64,000 bases of DNA, taken from assembly GCF_000024365.1 (NCBI RefSeq), contig NC_013235.1, positions 3,348,001 to 3,412,000 on the forward strand, written 5' to 3'. Below are positions 39,401 through 50,720 of this stretch, piece after piece (within the stretch, counting starts at the first letter, position 1; each line of letters starts with the position of its first letter). The notes under the pieces are model-generated. The model was not told where the DNA came from and ran no database searches. It worked only from the letters and a program-made list of their open reading frames with translations. Origin of the DNA: Nakamurella multipartita DSM 44233. Its GTDB lineage: Bacteria; Actinomycetota; Actinomycetes; Mycobacteriales; Nakamurellaceae. The position numbers were made by a program, and so were the translations under genes.

Positions 39401-41037
39401 GCCTCCCGGATCGCGTCCAGCGGCGGGTTGGTGACCTGCGCGAACAGCTGGGTGAAGTAGTCGAAGATCTGCCGCGGCCGCTGCGAGAGCACGGCCTCGG
39501 GGGTGTCGGTGCCCATCGAGCCGATGCCCTCGGCGCCGGTGGCCGCCATCGGGGTCAGGATGATCCGCAGCTCTTCCTCGGTGTAGCCGAAGATGCGCTG
39601 GCGGGCCAGCACGCTGCGGTGCGAGACGGTGACGTGCTCCCGCGGCGGCAGCTCGGTCAGCCGCATCAGACCGGCGTGCACCCAGTCCCGGTACGGGTGC
39701 TCGGCGGCCAGCGAGGTCTTCACATCGGTGTCGTTGAGGATCTTGCCCTGGTCGGTGTCGACCAGGAACATCCGGCCCGGCTGCAGCCGGCCGCGCTCGA
39801 TGACCTTCTCCGGGGCGATCGGCAGCACGCCCGCCTCGGAGGCCAGCACCACGATGTCGTCGCTGGTCAGCCACCAGCGGCCGGGGCGCAGCCCGTTGCG
39901 GTCGAGCACCGCGCCGAGCAGGGTGCCGTCGGTGAAGGTGACACAAGCCGGACCGTCCCACGGCTCGATCAGCGAGGCGTGGAACTCGGCGAACCCGCGG
40001 ATGGCCGGGTCCAGGGTGGCGTTGTTCTCCCAGGCCTCCGGGATCATCATCATCACCGCGTGCGGCAGGCTCCGGCCGCCCAGGTGCAGCAGCTCGAGCA
40101 CCTCGTCCAGCGACGCCGAGTCCGACGCCGCCCCCGGGGTGACGATCGGGAACGCCCGGGACAGGTCGCCCGGGATCAGCTTGGAGGACAGCATGGCCTC
40201 GCGGGCCCGCATCCGGTTGCGGTTGCCGCGGACGGTGTTGATCTCACCGTTGTGCGCCAGGTACCGGAACGGGTGGGCCAGCGGCCACGCCGGGAACGTG
40301 TTGGTGGAGAACCGGGAGTGCACGATGGCGATCGCGCTCATCGTCCGCTTGTCGGTGATGTCGGCGTAGAACGCCGGCAGCTGCTCGGTGGTGAGCATGC
40401 CCTTGTAGACGATGGTGCGGCTGGACAGCGACGGGAAGTAAACCCCGTCCCCGCCGATCTCGGCCTGCGACTCGTGTTCGATCCGCTTGCGGGCCGGGTA
40501 GACCATCCGGTCCAGCTCCAGCCCGTAGGGCAGGTCGCCGTCCTCGCCGACCGGGCCGGCGACGAACAGCTGCTCGAACGCGGGCATGACGTCCAGCGCC
40601 ATCTGCCCGACGCCGGCGCCCTGCGCGTCGGTCGGCACAGTGCGCCAGCCCAGCAGGGTCAGGTTCTCCCCGCCGAGCACGCGGTTGACGATGGCCTTGG
40701 CCTTGGCCCGCTCGGCCGGGTCGACCGGCAGCATGGCGATGCCGACCGCGTACGCCTGGCCGTGCCGGGGGTCGGGGCTGACCGGCAGCTCGAAGTCCAC
40801 CTCGGCCCGCAGCAGCTCGTCGGGCACCTGGATCAGGATGCCGGCGCCGTCACCGACCGCCGGATCGGCGCCGGCGGCGCCGCGGTGGTCCAGGTTGATC
40901 AGCGCGGTCACGCCGTTGCTGACGATCGAGTGGCTGCGTCGGCCCTTGATGTCGGCCACCGCGGCCACGCCGCAGGCGTCGCGTTCGTATTGTGGGTCGT
41001 ACAGCCCCTGGGGGGCGGGTGTTGCCGAGAACTTCAC
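36454..41037 (-). CDS. gltB: Glutamate synthase large subunit
   Basis: GltB makes two glutamates from glutamine and 2-oxoglutarate. The 1527-residue protein has the class-II amidotransferase domain at the N-terminus with the catalytic Cys in [16 protein letters not shown] (about residue 20, exposed after propeptide removal), the central domain, the FMN domain with [23 protein letters not shown] and [10 protein letters not shown], and the C-terminal beta-helix domain ([32 protein letters not shown]). The GTG at 41037 gives the family N-terminus and has GGGAGG upstream; longer versions would add unrelated residues. Confidence 0.97.
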   Translation of the reverse strand: MKFSATPAPQGLYDPQYERDACGVAAVADIKGRRSHSIVSNGVTALINLDHRGAAGADPAVGDGAGILIQVPDELLRAEVDFELPVSPDPRHGQAYAVGIAMLPVDPAERAKAKAIVNRVLGGENLTLLGWRTVPTDAQGAGVGQMALDVMPAFEQLFVAGPVGEDGDLPYGLELDRMVYPARKRIEHESQAEIGGDGVYFPSLSSRTIVYKGMLTTEQLPAFYADITDKRTMSAIAIVHSRFSTNTFPAWPLAHPFRYLAHNGEINTVRGNRNRMRAREAMLSSKLIPGDLSRAFPIVTPGAASDSASLDEVLELLHLGGRSLPHAVMMMIPEAWENNATLDPAIRGFAEFHASLIEPWDGPACVTFTDGTLLGAVLDRNGLRPGRWWLTSDDIVVLASEAGVLPIAPEKVIERGRLQPGRMFLVDTDQGKILNDTDVKTSLAAEHPYRDWVHAGLMRLTELPPREHVTVSHRSVLARQRIFGYTEEELRIILTPMAATGAEGIGSMGTDTPEAVLSQRPRQIFDYFTQLFAQVTNPPLDAIREAVVTSLSSVIGPEANLLEPGPWSCRQVVLPFPVLDNDDLAKLMGMNADGNLPGFASATISGLYDVHGGGEALAAAIERCRLETDEAIARGARVIMLSDRHSTADKAPIPSLLLTSAVHQHLVRQKSRTKVALVVESGDAREVHHIATLLGYGAGAVNPYLAIETAEDLSRHGQLGDVTPEKAVKNTVYALGKGVLKVMSKMGISTVGSYRAAQVFAVFGLNQDVLDEYFTGSTTRTGGSGLDTIANDVAARHALAFVPNPQTLEHRGLEIGGQYQWRREGEIHLFNPETVYLLQHSTRSKQQKIFRRYAETVDKLTKQGGTLRGLFELRTADATPVPLEEVEPASEIVKRFVTGAMSYGSISIEAHQTLAIAMNRLGGKSNTGEGGEDVDRLLDPVRRSAIKQVASGRFGVTSPYLVNAAEIQIKMAQGAKPGEGGQLPGSKVYPWIASTRHATAGVGLISPPPHHDIYSIEDLKQLIHDLRNANPAADVSVKLVSEPGVGTVAAGVTKAHADKVIIAGYDGGTGAAPLTSLKHAGQPWELGIAETQQTLRINQLREQVRVQVDGGLRTPRDVVVAMLLGGEEFGFSTAPLVVAGCVMMRVCHLDTCPVGIATQNPVLRERYTGTPEFVETFFLYVAEMVREYLAALGFRSVNEAVGHAEMLDVSAAVEHHRARGLDLAPLLEIPQVASEYSCTNPARHDLSKTLDAQLIKLAAPALQDARGVRIDLPIRNVDRTAGTMLGSEVTRVHGPEGLPDHTIEVNLTGTAGQSLGAFLPRGVSIDLLGDANDYVGKGLSGGRIVVRPDENSPSQAPGVKTQVIAGNTIGYGATSGEIYLRGRVGERFAVRNSGALMVVEGTGDHACEYMTGGRVVILGRTGRNVGAGMSGGIAYLLDPEPAKVNPELVDLEALDVDEVAWLGEVIGSHAKLTGSRVAAALLADWPIAAVRFSRVMPRDYRRVLGLRAEAAALGVDADEMIMEASHG

Positions 41038-41433
41038 GGCAGACCTCCCGTCGTCGGCAAGGCGACCGCACCGGCGGCAGCCGGCACGGTGGACAGAAGA
41101 AAAGCGGTGCACACAACGGTCCCGGTCAGGCTGCGGCGTGCGTGCTGACCGGTGGGGCGGCGGGCCGTCTGCGGCGGAGGAGACCAGCCACCGGGCCCAT
41201 GCGCGACTTCGGGAGGATGGGGCGGGATCGCCGCCGGTCGCCTCCGTTGTCCACGCACACGTCCTGATCACGGGGACACCGGGACGACGATGGCCCAGTA
41301 GGGCCAAAACTACCGCACCGGTCCCGCCTGCCGGTAATCGAAACCGGTCCCGACGAGCCCGGAGCCAAGCAGTAACCCGGCCGTCATATTCGGTGCTGAC
41401 GGCGCCTCGCCGGCCGGCCTCGACGGCGGCCGG
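41038..41433. other. Intergenic region upstream of gltB
   Basis: No gene is supported in these 396 bp. There is a short perfect hairpin, TGGCCCAGTAGGGCCA, at 41291-41306. I see no convincing promoter hexamers, riboswitch or terminator, though the gltB-gltD promoter is expected here. Confidence 0.5.
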
Positions 41434-42477
41434 TCAGCCGGTGCCGGGCCCCTTGTCGGCCGGGTGCGGCTCGTCCGCCGGGGCCGTCGGGGCTGCGGCC
41501 GGGCCGTCGGCGGACTCGCCGCTCGGTGCGCCGGCCGGGGCGCCCGGCTCGTCCGCGCGGCCCCGCTGGCCCGGCCGGTCCGGCCCCCAGACCAGGGCCG
41601 GGTCCTCCCGGGTGACGTGGCGCCGCAGGTACAGGAACAGCACCGCCCCCAGGAACACCACGATCGAGGTGAACACGTTGATCCGCAGGCCGAAGAAGTG
41701 GTTGGCCGGGTCGATGCGCAGCATCTCGATCCACACCCGGCCCAGGGTGTAGGCGGCGACGTAGAGCGCGAACGCCCGCCCGCCGCCGAGGCGGAACCGC
41801 TTGTCCGCCCAGATGACCAGCGCGGCCACGCCCAGGCACCACAGCAGCTCGTACAGGAACGTCGGCTGGTAGGTGCCGCACAGCACCTCGGGCGCGGCCT
41901 TGACGTAGTCGGTCGGGAACTCGCAGTTGCCGTCGGCCGGGATGACGCCGGGTACCCCGCCCGGGGTCCGGACGAAGACGTCCAGGCCCCACGGCAGGGT
42001 GGTCGGCGCGCCGAACAGCTCCTGGTTGAAGTAGTTGCCCAGCCGGCCGATGGCCTGGGCGACGGCGATGCCCGGGGCCACCGAGTCGGCGAACGAGGCC
42101 AGCGGGACCTTGTAGTGGCGGCAGCCGATCCAGGCGCCGACCGCGCCCAGGGCGATCGCTCCCCAGATGCCCAACCCGCCGTTCCAGATGGCGAACGCGT
42201 TCCAGGGGTTGCGGCCCTCGCCGAAATACAGCTGGTTGTCGGTGATGACGTGGTAGAGCCGGCCACCGATGATCCCGAACGGGACGGCGAACACCGCGAT
42301 GTCGGTGACCCGGCCCGGGCGGCCGCCGCGGGCGACGAACCGCTTGTTGCCGATCCAGACCGCCACGACGATGCCGACGATGATGCAGATCGCGTAGGCC
42401 CGCAGCGCGATCGGACCGACGTACCAGACGCCCTGGGACGGCGACGGGATGGACGCCAGCTGGGCCGCGCTGATCAT
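41434..42477 (-). CDS. lgt: Prolipoprotein diacylglyceryl transferase
   Basis: Lgt attaches diacylglycerol to the lipobox cysteine of prolipoproteins in the membrane. The 347-residue protein has about seven hydrophobic segments, the RLYHV region, WNGGLGIWGA and the signature GRLGNYFNQELFG (about residues 140-152). The last 60 residues are a Pro/Ala/Asp-rich cytoplasmic tail common in actinobacteria. The ATG overlaps the trpA stop (ATGA), so it ends the trp transcript as in mycobacteria. LivK in this window is one likely client. Confidence 0.95.
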   Translation of the reverse strand: MISAAQLASIPSPSQGVWYVGPIALRAYAICIIVGIVVAVWIGNKRFVARGGRPGRVTDIAVFAVPFGIIGGRLYHVITDNQLYFGEGRNPWNAFAIWNGGLGIWGAIALGAVGAWIGCRHYKVPLASFADSVAPGIAVAQAIGRLGNYFNQELFGAPTTLPWGLDVFVRTPGGVPGVIPADGNCEFPTDYVKAAPEVLCGTYQPTFLYELLWCLGVAALVIWADKRFRLGGGRAFALYVAAYTLGRVWIEMLRIDPANHFFGLRINVFTSIVVFLGAVLFLYLRRHVTREDPALVWGPDRPGQRGRADEPGAPAGAPSGESADGPAAAPTAPADEPHPADKGPGTG

Positions 42478-43382
42478 TGCGCCACGGAACCGGACGAAAC
42501 GGGCGCAGAATCGGCACTTCGATCAGCGCGGGCGGTTCCGTCGGCGCGGGCGGTTCCATCGGCGCGAGCGGCCCGGATGCCGGCGGCGAACTCGCCGGCC
42601 AGCGCGGCGGCGGCGTCCCGGCCACCGCGGGCGTAGGCGTCCAGGAACGCGCTGCCGACGATCACCGCGTCGGCGTACTCGGCGATCTGCCGGGCCTGCT
42701 CGCCGGTGCGTACGCCCAGCCCGACGCCGATCGGCAGGTCGGTCACGGTGCGGCAGCGGGCGACCAGATCGGGCGCCGCGCTGGACACCTGGTCCCGGGC
42801 CCCGGTCACGCCCATCACCGAGGCGGCGTAGACGAAGCCCCCGCCGGAGGCCGCGGTGAGCGCGATCCGCTCCGCCGACGACGACGGGGCGACCAGGAAG
42901 ATCGGGTCGATGCCGTGCGCATGGACCGCGTCCAGCCAGGGGCCGGCCTCGTCGACGATCAGGTCGGGGGTGATCACGCCCGCTCCCCCGGCCGCGGCCA
43001 GGTCCCGGGCGAACGCGTCGACCCCGTAGGCCAGCACCGGGTTGAAGTAGGTCATCACGACGGCGCGGCCACCGCGGGCGGTGATCGACTCAACGATCTC
43101 GAAGGTGTCGCGGACCCGGAAGCCGCCGGCCAGGGCCTGCTGGGCGGCGTGCTGGATGACCGGGCCGTCCAGGACCGGGTCGGAGAACGGCAGGCCGACC
43201 TCGACCAGGTCGCAGCCCCCCTCGATGATCGCGGCGTACAGGTCCTTGGACGCGGCCAGGTCCGGGTAGCCGGCCGGCAGGTAGCCCACCAGGGCGGCCC
43301 GGTTCTGCGCCCGCAGGCCGGCGAACAGCTCGGCCAGGACTGTCGGCTGGCTGGGCGGCTGGCTGGTCGGCTGGCTGGTCAC
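42474..43382 (-). CDS. trpA: Tryptophan synthase alpha chain
   Basis: Cleaves indole-3-glycerol phosphate to indole and G3P. The 302-residue protein has the catalytic Glu in [17 protein letters not shown], the Asp in [13 protein letters not shown], and the phosphate-binding [11 protein letters not shown] and AVIVGSAF. Both ends are longer than usual: an [11 protein letters not shown] start and a tail with [16 protein letters not shown] repeats. The GTG start overlaps the trpB stop (GTGA). Confidence 0.96.
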   Translation of the reverse strand: MTSQPTSQPPSQPTVLAELFAGLRAQNRAALVGYLPAGYPDLAASKDLYAAIIEGGCDLVEVGLPFSDPVLDGPVIQHAAQQALAGGFRVRDTFEIVESITARGGRAVVMTYFNPVLAYGVDAFARDLAAAGGAGVITPDLIVDEAGPWLDAVHAHGIDPIFLVAPSSSAERIALTAASGGGFVYAASVMGVTGARDQVSSAAPDLVARCRTVTDLPIGVGLGVRTGEQARQIAEYADAVIVGSAFLDAYARGGRDAAAALAGEFAAGIRAARADGTARADGTARADRSADSAPVSSGSVAQ

Positions 43383-44650
43383 TGGACGGCTCCCGTCGGT
43401 TCGGCCAGCTTGAACCACTGCATGGCCGTCTCCATGTCCTTGTCCCCCCGGCCGGAGACGTTGATCAACACGATGCCCTCGGGGCCGATCTCCCGGGCCA
43501 GGTCCAGCGCCCCGGCCACGGCGTGCGCGGACTCGATGGCCGGGATGATGCCCTCGGTCCGGGCCAGCAGCGCGAACGCATCCATGGCCTGGGTGTCGGT
43601 GATCGAGCGGTACTCGGCCCGGCCGATCTCGGCCAGGTGCGAGTGCTCGGGGCCGACGCCGGGGTAGTCCAGTCCGGCGCTGATCGAGTGCGACTCGATG
43701 ATCTGGCCGTCGGCGTCCTGCAGCAGGAAGGAGCGGGCGCCGTGCAGCACCCCGACCGAGCCGCCGCTGATGGTGGAGGCGTGCCGTCCGGTCTCGATGC
43801 CGTCGCCGCCGGCCTCCAGGCCGACCAGCCGCACGTCCGGGTCGTCCAGGAAGGCGTGGAAGATGCCCATCGCGTTGGAGCCGCCGCCGACGCAGGCGGC
43901 GACCGCGTCGGGCAACCGGCCGGTGCGGTCGAGCACCTGGGCCCGGGCCTCCAGGCCGATGATCCGCTGGAAGTCGCGGACGATCACCGGGAACGGATGC
44001 GGGCCGGCCACCGTGCCGAACAGGTAGAAGGTGTGGTCGACGGTGGCCACCCAGTCCCGGAACGCCTCGTTGATGGCGTCCTTGAGGGTGGCCGAGCCGG
44101 CCTCGACGGCGACGACCTCGGCGCCCAGCAGCCGCATCCGGGCCACGTTCAGGGCCTGCCGTTCGGTGTCGACCCGGCCCATGTAGATGCAGCACTCCAG
44201 GCCGAGCAGGGCCGCGGCGGTGGCGGTGGCCACCCCGTGCTGGCCGGCCCCGGTCTCGGCGATCAGCCGGGTCTTGCCCATGCGCTGGGCCAGCAAGGCC
44301 TGCCCGAGCACGTTGTTGATCTTGTGGCTGCCGGTGTGGTTCAGGTCCTCGCGCTTGAGCAGGATCCGAGCGCCGCCGACCTCGGCGGTCAGCCGGGGGG
44401 CGTCGGACAGCGGGCTCGGGCGGCCGGCGTAGTTGGCCGCCAGGTCGTCCAGCCGGGCCAGGAAATCGGGGTCCCGGCGGGCCTTGCGGTAGTAGTCGGC
44501 GACCTCGTCCAGGGCCCCGACCAGGGCCTCGGGCAACCACCGGCCGCCCATGGTGCCGAAGTAGCCGCGGTCGTCGGGATCGTGGTCGGTGCCGGCCAGC
44601 CCGTCGGACGGGCGTGGCAGATCGACGGCCGCTCGCGCGGGCACACTCAT
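43379..44650 (-). CDS. trpB: Tryptophan synthase beta chain
   Basis: Joins indole and serine with PLP. The 423-residue protein contains [14 protein letters not shown], the PLP lysine in [15 protein letters not shown] (about residue 110), [13 protein letters not shown], the phosphate site [13 protein letters not shown] and the [14 protein letters not shown] motif. It lies 35 bp after trpC and overlaps trpA. Confidence 0.97.
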   Translation of the reverse strand: MSVPARAAVDLPRPSDGLAGTDHDPDDRGYFGTMGGRWLPEALVGALDEVADYYRKARRDPDFLARLDDLAANYAGRPSPLSDAPRLTAEVGGARILLKREDLNHTGSHKINNVLGQALLAQRMGKTRLIAETGAGQHGVATATAAALLGLECCIYMGRVDTERQALNVARMRLLGAEVVAVEAGSATLKDAINEAFRDWVATVDHTFYLFGTVAGPHPFPVIVRDFQRIIGLEARAQVLDRTGRLPDAVAACVGGGSNAMGIFHAFLDDPDVRLVGLEAGGDGIETGRHASTISGGSVGVLHGARSFLLQDADGQIIESHSISAGLDYPGVGPEHSHLAEIGRAEYRSITDTQAMDAFALLARTEGIIPAIESAHAVAGALDLAREIGPEGIVLINVSGRGDKDMETAMQWFKLAEPTGAVQ

Positions 44651-44685
44651 GGTGATTGCTCCAGAAGGACGGTGCGCGCGCCCGC

Positions 44686-45495
44686 TCAGCGGGACGGGCG
44701 CGGACAGGACGGGTGCGAACCGGCGGTCACCAGGTCGGCCAGCGCCGCCCGGGGGTCACCGCTGGTGACCAGTCCCTCGCCCACCAGTACGGCGTCCGCG
44801 CCGGCGCCGGCGTAGGCCAGCAGATCGGACGGACCACGCACCCCGGACTCGGCCACGGTGACCACGCCCGAGGGTAGCCCGGGAGCGATCCGGGCAAACA
44901 CGTCCCGGTCGATGGTCAGGGTGGTCAGGTCGCGGGCGTTGACCCCGATCACCTTGGCCCCGGCGGCCAGCGCCCGGTCGGCCTCGGCCTCGGTGTGGAT
45001 CTCGACCAGCGCGGTCATGCCGAGCGATTCGACCCGCTCGAGCAGCCCGATCAGCACGTTCTGGTCCAGCGCGGCGACGATCAGCAGGACCAGGTCGGCG
45101 CCGTGCGCCCGGGCCTCGTGCACCTGGTACGGGCTGACGATGAAGTCCTTGCGCAGCACCGGGATGTCGACCGCGGCGCGCACCGCGTCCAGGTCGGCCA
45201 GGCTGCCGTTGAAGCGGCGCTGCTCGGTGAGCACCGAGATCACCCGGGCCCCGGCCTCGGCATAGGTGCGGGCCAGCGCGGCCGGGTCGGCGATGGTGGC
45301 CAGCGCCCCCTTGGAGGGGCTGGCCCGCTTCACCTCGGCGATGACGCCGACGCCCGGTTCGAGCAGCACCGGCAGGACGGGCTTGGGGGGCGGCGCGTTG
45401 CGGGCCATGGCCCGAACGTCGGCCATGGGCACCTGTGCCTCGCGGACGGCGAGATCCTCACGAACACCGGCCAGGATCCCGTCCAGCACATTCAC
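44686..45495 (-). CDS. trpC: Indole-3-glycerol phosphate synthase
   Basis: Forms indole-3-glycerol phosphate from CdRP. The 269-residue protein has [48 protein letters not shown] and IGVNARDL followed by VAESGVRG, all in order. The GTG at 45495 follows GAGGAG at good distance. No trpF is fused or adjacent; that step is probably done by the HisA/PriA enzyme encoded 7 kb away. Confidence 0.96.
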   Translation of the reverse strand: MNVLDGILAGVREDLAVREAQVPMADVRAMARNAPPPKPVLPVLLEPGVGVIAEVKRASPSKGALATIADPAALARTYAEAGARVISVLTEQRRFNGSLADLDAVRAAVDIPVLRKDFIVSPYQVHEARAHGADLVLLIVAALDQNVLIGLLERVESLGMTALVEIHTEAEADRALAAGAKVIGVNARDLTTLTIDRDVFARIAPGLPSGVVTVAESGVRGPSDLLAYAGAGADAVLVGEGLVTSGDPRAALADLVTAGSHPSCPRPSR

Positions 45496-45584
45496 GCGAA
45501 GGTCTCCTCGTCCGGGGTCTGCAGGTGTGTCCCTGCGCCGCCACTGGAAAACTGCCGTCAACGTCACACTTACGTCTCTCGCCC

Positions 45585-46265
45585 TTATGTAGCGCGATTG
45601 TTGTGGTCATGGTAGCCGCCCGGCGGGGTCGGTTTGGCCACGGGCGGGTCGGTGGGATCGGTGCCCGCATCGAGAGCTTTCCACCAGTCCGCCGGATCGG
45701 TGGCGGCGGCCTCGTCCGGCTCGGCCGCCCCCGCCGACGAGGCCGCGACCGCCGCTTGGGCGGCCACCGCGGGCGCCTCGTAGCGGGAGCCGAGCCGGCG
45801 CCGGCCGCCCAGCCCGGCCGCGATCAGCCCCCCGGCCAGGGTCAGCAGCGCCCCGCCGGCCAGGGCCAGCAGGGGCCCGACCGGATGCAGCTGCGCCGCG
45901 CCCACCGGGGTGGCCGGCCGGACCAGCGAGCCGGTCAGGCCGGCCGGGGCACCGCCGAGGGCGAGCCCGGCCCGCACCGCCACCAGCAGTCCGCCGGCCA
46001 GCAGGATCACCCCGACCAGCCGGCGCAGCCAGCCCTGGGTGGCCAGCGCGGCGCCGAACCCGGCCAGTGCCACCAGCGCCACCGGCACCAGCTCGGGCAG
46101 GCAGTCCGACCCGGTGGCGGTCAGGGTGAGCGGCCCGGTCAGCGGATCGTCGTAGTCGGCCGTCCACCAGGTCATCGCCGCCGCCCCGGCGCAGGCCGCC
46201 GCGCCGCCCAGGACCAGGGCGGCCAGCACGGCGACCGGTCGGCGGCCGGCCCGGGGTTCAGTCAC
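45585..46265 (-). CDS. Trp-operon-associated membrane protein (TIGR02234-like)
   Basis: A 226-residue protein with four hydrophobic segments in the first 150 residues and a polar, Ala/Pro-rich C-terminal tail ending HDHNNRAT. It occupies the place between trpE and trpC where actinobacteria carry a conserved membrane protein of unknown role (Rv1610 in M. tuberculosis). The [11 protein letters not shown] and [18 protein letters not shown] regions fit. The GTG start overlaps the trpE stop by 8 nt (GTGACTGA). Confidence 0.85.
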   Translation of the reverse strand: MTEPRAGRRPVAVLAALVLGGAAACAGAAAMTWWTADYDDPLTGPLTLTATGSDCLPELVPVALVALAGFGAALATQGWLRRLVGVILLAGGLLVAVRAGLALGGAPAGLTGSLVRPATPVGAAQLHPVGPLLALAGGALLTLAGGLIAAGLGGRRRLGSRYEAPAVAAQAAVAASSAGAAEPDEAAATDPADWWKALDAGTDPTDPPVAKPTPPGGYHDHNNRAT

Positions 46266-47865
46266 CGATCACCTGCGTGGCCCCGACCACCTGCATGGTC
46301 GCGGCGGCGCCGACGGCGGCGATGACGGCGGCGGCCTTGTTCCGGCACTCCGCGTCCTCGTTCTCGGGTACCGAGTCGGCCACCACCCCGGCGCCGGCCT
46401 GCACGTAGGCGGTGCCGTCGACCACCAGCGCGGTACGGATGGTGATCGCGGTGTCGGCGTCCCCGGCGAAGTCCAGGTAGCCCACGACTCCCCCGTACAC
46501 GCCGCGGCGCAGCGGTTCGAGCTCGTTGATGATCTGCATGGCCCGCGGCTTGGGCGCCCCGGACAGGGTGCCCGCGGGGAAGCAGGCGGCCAGTGCGTCG
46601 TAGGCGGTGCGGTCGGCGGCCAGCTGCCCGGTGACCGTCGAGACGATGTGCATGACGTGGCTGTACCGCTCGATGGTGAAGAAGTCGACCACCTTGACCG
46701 TGCCCGGGGCGCAGACCCGGCCCAGGTCGTTGCGGCCCAGGTCGACCAGCATCACGTGCTCGCTGCGTTCCTTCTCGTCGGCCAACAGGTCCTTGGCCAG
46801 CCAGACGTCGTCCTCCTCGGTGTGCCCGCGGGGCCGGGTGCCGGCGATCGGGTGCATCGTCACCAGGCCCTCGCGCACGGTGACCAGCGCCTCGGGCGAG
46901 GAGCCGACCACCGAGAAGGAGCCGCCGTCGGGGGTGGGCAGGCGCAGCAGGTACATGTACGGGCTCGGGTTGGTGGCCCGCAGCACCCGGTAGATGTCCA
47001 GCGGGTCGGCCTCGGTGGGCACGTCGAACCGTTGCGACAGCACGATCTGGAAGGCGTCCCCGGCCCGGATGTGCTCCTTGGCCACGTCCACGTTGGCTTG
47101 GTACTCGGCGGACTCGGTGCGCCGGCGCACCGGCGGGGTGCGGGCGGTGAAGTGGGCGGCCGGCAGCGACCGCGGCTGGGCCAGCGTGCGGCTCATCTCG
47201 TGCAGCCGGGCCACCGCGTGGTCATAGGTCTGGTCGACCCGGGCGTCGGTGCCGTCCCAGTTCACCGCGTTGGCGATCAGGGTGACGGTGCCGGCGTGGT
47301 GGTCCAGGGCGGCCAGGTCGGTGGCCAGCAGCATGACCAGCTCGGGAATCTCCGGGTCGGCCGGCGCCGGCGGGCGGGTCGCGCTGGCCGCGGTGTCGAT
47401 CTTCTCCCAGCGGCGGACCACGTCGTAGCCGAGGTAGCCGACCAGGCCGCCGGTCAGCGGGGGCAGCCCGGCCAGCGGCTCGGTGTGCAGGAAGCGCAGC
47501 GACTCGTCCAGGACCCGCAGCGGGTCGCCGCTGGTCGGCAGGCCGGCCGGCGGGGTGCCCAGCCAGGTCGCCTGCCCGTCGCGTTCGGTCAGCACGGCCG
47601 GGGCGGACACCCCGACGAACGACCAGCGCGACCAGGACCGCCCGTTCTCGGCCGATTCCAGCAGGAAGGTGCCGGGCCGGTCGCCGGCCAGGGTCGCGTA
47701 CAGGCTGACCGGGGTGATGGTGTCGGCGAGCAGGCGCCGGGTCACCGGGATCACCCGCCGATCCCGGGCGAGCTCGCGGAACTCCTCCCGGCTGGGGCTG
47801 ATCTCCCCGAGCCCGGGCTGGGCCGCGCGCGGCGGGGCGGGGGTGCTGACGGACATGCCGGTCAT
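46258..47865 (-). CDS. trpE: Anthranilate synthase component I
   Basis: Converts chorismate to anthranilate. The 535-residue protein carries the N-terminal Trp-binding [18 protein letters not shown] (the LLES element of feedback inhibition) and the catalytic C-terminal domain with [33 protein letters not shown] and [11 protein letters not shown]. It has no fused TrpG glutaminase, and no trpG or trpD is in the window. The ATG at 47865 is chosen; an ATG three codons later is equally possible. It starts the trpE-lgt transcript. Confidence 0.95.
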   Translation of the reverse strand: MTGMSVSTPAPPRAAQPGLGEISPSREEFRELARDRRVIPVTRRLLADTITPVSLYATLAGDRPGTFLLESAENGRSWSRWSFVGVSAPAVLTERDGQATWLGTPPAGLPTSGDPLRVLDESLRFLHTEPLAGLPPLTGGLVGYLGYDVVRRWEKIDTAASATRPPAPADPEIPELVMLLATDLAALDHHAGTVTLIANAVNWDGTDARVDQTYDHAVARLHEMSRTLAQPRSLPAAHFTARTPPVRRRTESAEYQANVDVAKEHIRAGDAFQIVLSQRFDVPTEADPLDIYRVLRATNPSPYMYLLRLPTPDGGSFSVVGSSPEALVTVREGLVTMHPIAGTRPRGHTEEDDVWLAKDLLADEKERSEHVMLVDLGRNDLGRVCAPGTVKVVDFFTIERYSHVMHIVSTVTGQLAADRTAYDALAACFPAGTLSGAPKPRAMQIINELEPLRRGVYGGVVGYLDFAGDADTAITIRTALVVDGTAYVQAGAGVVADSVPENEDAECRNKAAAVIAAVGAAATMQVVGATQVIGD

Positions 47866-47945
47866 TGTGCCGGTCGGCCCACCGGTCGACGGCCGCACCC
47901 CGAACCACCCGCCCGGACGTCGGACGACGGTCGTACGGTGAGCCG

Positions 47946-49130
47946 GTGATCGACTCCCTGGACCTGGCCGCTCGGACGGACGCGCTGACCATCGAGGATC
48001 TGCGGGCCCGGGGCGGGCTCAAATGGACGTCGGTGCCGCCCGGAGCGATCGGCGCCGGGGTGGCCGAGATGGACATGCCGCTGGCCCCGGCGATCGTGGC
48101 CGCCCTGCACGACGCGATCGACCACGGCACCACCGGCTACCTGCCCCCGGCGTTGGCCGCCGGGGTGTCCGAGTCGACCGCCCAGTGGCAGGCCCGCTAC
48201 GGCTGGGCGGTGGATCCGGCCGACGTGCACCCGGTCGGCTCGGTGGTGACCGGGTTCCGGATCCTGCTGGAATACCTGACCGACCCGCGGGCCCCCGTCG
48301 TGCTCCCGGTGCCGGCCTACATGCCGTTCCTGACCGTGCCGGCCACCGCCGGCCGGGAGCTGGTCACGGTGCCGATGAAAATCGTGCCGGACGGCCCCGA
48401 CGGTCGGGACCGGCGCTACGAGTTCGACCTGCCGGCGATCGCCGCCGCGCTGCGCCCGCGGTCGGTGTTCGTGCTGACCAATCCGCACAACCCGACCGGC
48501 CGGGTGTTCACCGACGACGAGCTGCTGGCCCTGGCCGAGGTCGTCGACAACGCCGAGGCGATGGTGTTCGCCGACGAGATCCACGCCCCGCTGACCATGC
48601 CCGGGTTCACCCACCGGCCCTACGCGTCGCTGTCGGCGATCACCGCCGGCCACACCATCGGCGGCACGTCGGCGTCCAAGGGCTGGAACATCCCCGGGCT
48701 CGGCTGCGGGCAGCTGATCCTGACCGCGGACGACGCGCGGGCCGCCTGGGACGGGCTGGATCCGTTCACCAAGCACGGCGGTGGGGTCACCCCGCTCGGC
48801 GCGGTGGCCACGATCGCGGCGTACACCCGCGGCGCCGATCACCTGGCCGCGGTCGTGGACTACCTGGCCGCGGGGCGGGATCTGTTCCGCGCGGAATTGG
48901 CCGACGCCCTGCCCGGGGCCCACCTGTTCCCGGTGCAGGGCACCTACCTCGGCTGGCTGGATCTGCAGGGTGTGCCGGTCGACCCGGCCACCGTGGCCGA
49001 GCGCGTCGGCGTGCACGGGGTGGACGGCGCGCACTGCGGGATGCCCGGGTTCCTGCGGGTCAACCTGGCGATGCCGCATCCACTGCTGCGCCAGGCCGCC
49101 CGCCGGTTGGGTTTGCTCGCCGCGTCCTGA
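47946..49130 (+). CDS. PLP-dependent aminotransferase, MalY/PatB-like (C-S lyase type)
   Basis: A 394-residue fold-type I PLP enzyme. It shows the MalY/PatB pattern: [22 protein letters not shown] near the start (WxxxPxxxGxxVAEMDF-like), [22 protein letters not shown] and the PLP lysine in [17 protein letters not shown] (about residue 240). Likely activities are cystathionine beta-lyase or a related transaminase. It is divergent from trpE. The GTG at 47946 gives the family N-terminus and lies 80 bp from trpE. Confidence 0.9.
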   Translation: MIDSLDLAARTDALTIEDLRARGGLKWTSVPPGAIGAGVAEMDMPLAPAIVAALHDAIDHGTTGYLPPALAAGVSESTAQWQARYGWAVDPADVHPVGSVVTGFRILLEYLTDPRAPVVLPVPAYMPFLTVPATAGRELVTVPMKIVPDGPDGRDRRYEFDLPAIAAALRPRSVFVLTNPHNPTGRVFTDDELLALAEVVDNAEAMVFADEIHAPLTMPGFTHRPYASLSAITAGHTIGGTSASKGWNIPGLGCGQLILTADDARAAWDGLDPFTKHGGGVTPLGAVATIAAYTRGADHLAAVVDYLAAGRDLFRAELADALPGAHLFPVQGTYLGWLDLQGVPVDPATVAERVGVHGVDGAHCGMPGFLRVNLAMPHPLLRQAARRLGLLAAS

Positions 49131-49160
49131 ATTCGCCCGTCGGTCAGCGACCGGTCCCCC

Positions 49161-49466
49161 TTATCGGGCCGTCCGCCGGAAATCGGCCGGGCTCTGTCCG
49201 GGCAACGGACCGGCCATGCGCAGAATGTCGGCGTGGGCATTGGTCGTCCACAACCCGATGCCGGCGAGAATGAGAATCGCACCACCGGCACACACCGCCG
49301 ACCAGAACGTGGAATCGACCAGGACGGCCAGCGTGACCAGCAACCCTGCGGTCAGCAGCGCGGCGAACAGCCGGCCCAGGAAGACACGGAACTTGGGCCA
49401 GAATGGCGCCGACAATCGCGAACCGGACGATGCGACATTTTCATCACCCACTCGGTCTTTTTCCAT
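49161..49466 (-). CDS. Small two-helix membrane protein, unknown function
   Basis: About 101 residues with two hydrophobic segments (FLGRLFAALLTAGLLVTLAVLV and FWSAVCAGGAILILAGIGLW) and a charged tail. It lies downstream of hisI on the same strand. No Shine-Dalgarno motif marks a start; starts at 49466, 49508 or 49538 are possible. The DNA upstream of 49430 is less GC-rich than its neighbours. I do not recognise the family. Confidence 0.5.
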   Translation of the reverse strand: MEKDRVGDENVASSGSRLSAPFWPKFRVFLGRLFAALLTAGLLVTLAVLVDSTFWSAVCAGGAILILAGIGLWTTNAHADILRMAGPLPGQSPADFRRTAR

Positions 49467-49551
49467 ACCGAATGATCCCGAATTCCGGTCCGGGAATGCA
49501 TCGACCATATTCGTGAAATTTCGATGACGCGCAGTCAACCCCGGGACGGGG

Positions 49552-49911
49552 TCAGGTCGGGTCCCGGCGGGCGATCAACCCCGCGTCGAAGCAGGTCCGG
49601 TCGCCGGTGTGGCAGGCCCCGTCGGTCTGGTCGACCAGCACCAGCAGGGTGTCGCCGTCGCAGTCGCGGCGCAGCTCGACCACCCGCTGGGTGTGGCCCG
49701 AGGTGGCGCCCTTGACCCAGTACTCCTGCCGGGACCGCGACCAGTAGGTGCCGGCCCCGGTGGTCACGGTGCGGCGCAATGCCTCGGCGTCCATCCAGGC
49801 CACCATCAGCACCTCGCGGGTGTCGTACTGCTGCACCACCGCGCAGACCAGGCCGGCCTCGTTGAACCGGACGCCCAGCGTCGGGTCGAGCTGCTCACCG
49901 ATCAGGGTCAC
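49552..49911 (-). CDS. hisI: Phosphoribosyl-AMP cyclohydrolase
   Basis: Opens the purine ring of PR-AMP in histidine synthesis. The 119-residue protein has [34 protein letters not shown] and the metal-binding [12 protein letters not shown] with [11 protein letters not shown]. It is the single-domain form, without the HisE part. Its start overlaps the hisF stop. Confidence 0.96.
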   Translation of the reverse strand: MTLIGEQLDPTLGVRFNEAGLVCAVVQQYDTREVLMVAWMDAEALRRTVTTGAGTYWSRSRQEYWVKGATSGHTQRVVELRRDCDGDTLLVLVDQTDGACHTGDRTCFDAGLIARRDPT

Positions 49912-50705
49912 GACGCCGCCACGGGAGTGCGCCGCACCGGGTAGCCGGCGCGGGAGAGTTGTTCCTTGACCGCGTCGATGCGCAGTTCACCGAAATGGAA
50001 CACCGAGGCGGCCAGCACCGCGTCGGCGCCGGCCGCGATCGCCTCGGGGAAGTGGTCGAGCGTGCCCGCCCCGCCGGAGGCGATCAGCGGCACCCCGACG
50101 GCCGACCGGACGGCGGTGAGCATCGTGGTGTCGAAGCCGTTCTTGGTGCCGTCGGCGTCCATCGAGGTGAGCAGGATCTCCCCGGCGCCGGCCTCCTCGG
50201 CCCGGCGCACCCAGTCGATCGCGTCGATGCCGGTGCCCCGCCGGCCGCCGTGCGTGGTCACCTCGAAACCGGAGGGGCACTGCACATCGGTGCGGTCGCG
50301 GACCCGGCGGGCGTCGACCGCGATGACCACGCACTGCGAACCGAACCGGGCGGCCGCTTCGGCCAGGAACTCGGGGCGGGCCACCGCGGCCGAGTTCACC
50401 GACACCTTGTCCGCCCCGGCCCGCAGCAGGCCGTCGATGTCGGCCAGGGTGCGCACCCCACCGCCCACGGTCAGCGGGATGAACACCTGCTCGGCGGTGC
50501 GCCGGATCATCTCGTAGGCGTACCGGCGGTTGTCGCTGGTCGCGGTGATGTCCAGGAAGGTCAGCTCGTCCGCGCCCTCCTGGTCGTACCGGTGGGCCAG
50601 TTCGACCGGATCGCCGGCGTCGACCAGGTCGACGAAGTTGACCCCCTTGACGACGCGCCCCTCGGCGACGTCCAGGCAGGGAATGACGCGAACGGCAACC
50701 GACAT
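49908..50705 (-). CDS. hisF: Imidazole glycerol phosphate synthase cyclase subunit
   Basis: Closes the imidazole ring using ammonia from HisH. The 265-residue TIM barrel has [18 protein letters not shown] (catalytic Asp 11-type residue), [23 protein letters not shown], the second catalytic Asp in [15 protein letters not shown] and [12 protein letters not shown]. The ATG lies only 10 bp before an IS481-family insertion, so the original operon link to ridA and hisA is broken and its promoter must now be inside or across the element. Confidence 0.96.
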   Translation of the reverse strand: MSVAVRVIPCLDVAEGRVVKGVNFVDLVDAGDPVELAHRYDQEGADELTFLDITATSDNRRYAYEMIRRTAEQVFIPLTVGGGVRTLADIDGLLRAGADKVSVNSAAVARPEFLAEAAARFGSQCVVIAVDARRVRDRTDVQCPSGFEVTTHGGRRGTGIDAIDWVRRAEEAGAGEILLTSMDADGTKNGFDTTMLTAVRSAVGVPLIASGGAGTLDHFPEAIAAGADAVLAASVFHFGELRIDAVKEQLSRAGYPVRRTPVAAS

Positions 50706-50714
50706 GCGCTCCAG

Positions 50715-50720
50715 CCTAGG
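50715..50720. repeat. Target-site duplication of the IS481 element, left copy
   Basis: CCTAGG, identical to 51825-51830 and matching the NCTAGN target known for IS481. Confidence 0.85.

Noticed and set aside
36403..41148. A 1581-codon plus-strand open frame
   Set aside because: It is the antisense of gltB; long open antisense frames are expected in GC-rich coding DNA. gltB has all catalytic motifs.
41291..41306. Hairpin upstream of gltB as a riboswitch or terminator
   Set aside because: Only a 6-bp stem, no U-tract and no conserved aptamer elements; left as an unexplained palindrome.
42474..44540. trpA extended upstream to 44540
   Set aside because: The extension lies antisense-frame within trpB and is low-complexity Gly/Arg/Pro; the GTG at 43382 overlapping the trpB stop gives the family N-terminus.
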